A stretch of 33,623 nt of DNA from Pelargonium x hortorum (lineage: Eukaryota > Streptophyta > Magnoliopsida > Geraniales > Geraniaceae). The translations under genes were made by a program, and so were the position numbers. The notes beneath the pieces are model-generated. The model was not told where the DNA came from. It saw nothing but the letters and a program-made list of their open reading frames with translations, and searched no databases. Shown here piece after piece: positions 33,476-33,623 of the stretch. Each line of letters begins with the position of its first letter. Position 1 is the stretch's first letter. The stretch lies in contig JAYMTJ010000093.1 of assembly GCA_036897525.1 (NCBI GenBank), positions 1 to 33,623 on the forward strand. The letters run 5' to 3'.

Positions 33476-33623
33476 TCTTGGCTGATAGGCAGGCGAGAGT
33501 TTCTTCAATAGGGATACTCAGAGTCAGGCTGTAAGAAAGGGCAGGTAGTAAGGGTTTGCATTTATTTATATCTAAAACAAACTTGTTTTAAAGCTCAAAA
33601 AAAAGCCAAGTAAAGTCCTTTTT

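Larger units (their letters stand above)
30750..33623. other. non-coding, strongly G-over-C stretch with dispersed repeats
   Basis: No gene is supported. The + strand is markedly G-rich against C (the line at 31441 has 20 G and 6 C, that at 33001 has 15 and 5). AT, CTTT and AAGC tracts are present, and three diverged copies of an ~80-bp repeat occur about 1.1-1.4 kb apart. In texture this end differs from the rest and looks the most like land-plant mitochondrial DNA to me, which is an impression only. Confidence 0.65.

Noticed and set aside
1-33623. CRISPR array, insertion sequence, phage or bacterial operon
   Set aside because: No evenly spaced repeats with unique spacers, no transposase-length frame, no coding density and no ribosome-binding sites tied to frames.
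1-33623. Overlap of the two ends, as in a circular molecule
   Set aside because: The first and last few dozen bases share no match that I can see. Circularity can neither be claimed nor excluded.

Overview
I find no gene I can defend in these 33.6 kb. No frame on either strand is open for more than 89 codons from a possible start. At roughly one-third G+C (hand counts on sampled lines) a stop is expected about every 14 codons, so dozens of runs over 60 codons are expected by chance in six frames. I recognised no protein motif, no complete tRNA and no rRNA core. This is best read as one long non-coding molecule or a non-coding part of a larger one.

Origin is inferred, not shown. CpG is not depleted: 14 CG in eight sampled 60-base lines, close to the composition expectation. 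This argues against methylated plant or vertebrate nuclear DNA. CTAG is common and there is no tight gene packing, which argues against bacterial or phage DNA. Low G+C, absence of genes, many short imperfect repeats and scattered GC-rich palindromes fit an expanded mitochondrial genome. A gene-empty mitochondrial chromosome, as known in multichromosomal plant mitogenomes such as Silene noctiflora and S. conica, is my leading guess. The G+C is lower than is usual for land-plant mitochondria (about 40-45%), so a fungal, algal or other mitochondrion is also open. The first and last bases show no obvious overlap, so I cannot say that the molecule is circular.

Layout. 1-5,900: AT-rich with many GGG-CCC clusters and a 13-bp inverted repeat at 1,040-1,120. 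5,900-10,100: the densest set of hairpins (6,106; 7,747; 7,991; 8,400; 10,029). 10,100-14,300: little structure apart from a weak tRNA-like relic near 10,717-10,776. 14,300-20,650: largely C-over-G on the + strand, holding a spaced 32-35 bp direct repeat (14,329 and 15,075) and a ~59-bp imperfect tandem repeat (16,195-16,302). 20,650-25,100: a compound stem region (20,686-20,752), short tandem repeats and perfect palindromes. 25,100-30,750: short tandem repeats, a nested inverted repeat with a tRNA-like span (26,202-26,275) and the longest open frame. 30,750-33,623: strongly G-over-C, with microsatellites and three diverged copies of an ~80-bp dispersed repeat.

No genes can be said to work together. 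The signals most worth testing are the excess of GGG-spacer-CCC palindromes (notably GGGATCCC four times and GGGAATTCCC twice), the three-copy repeat at the right end and the strong hairpins.
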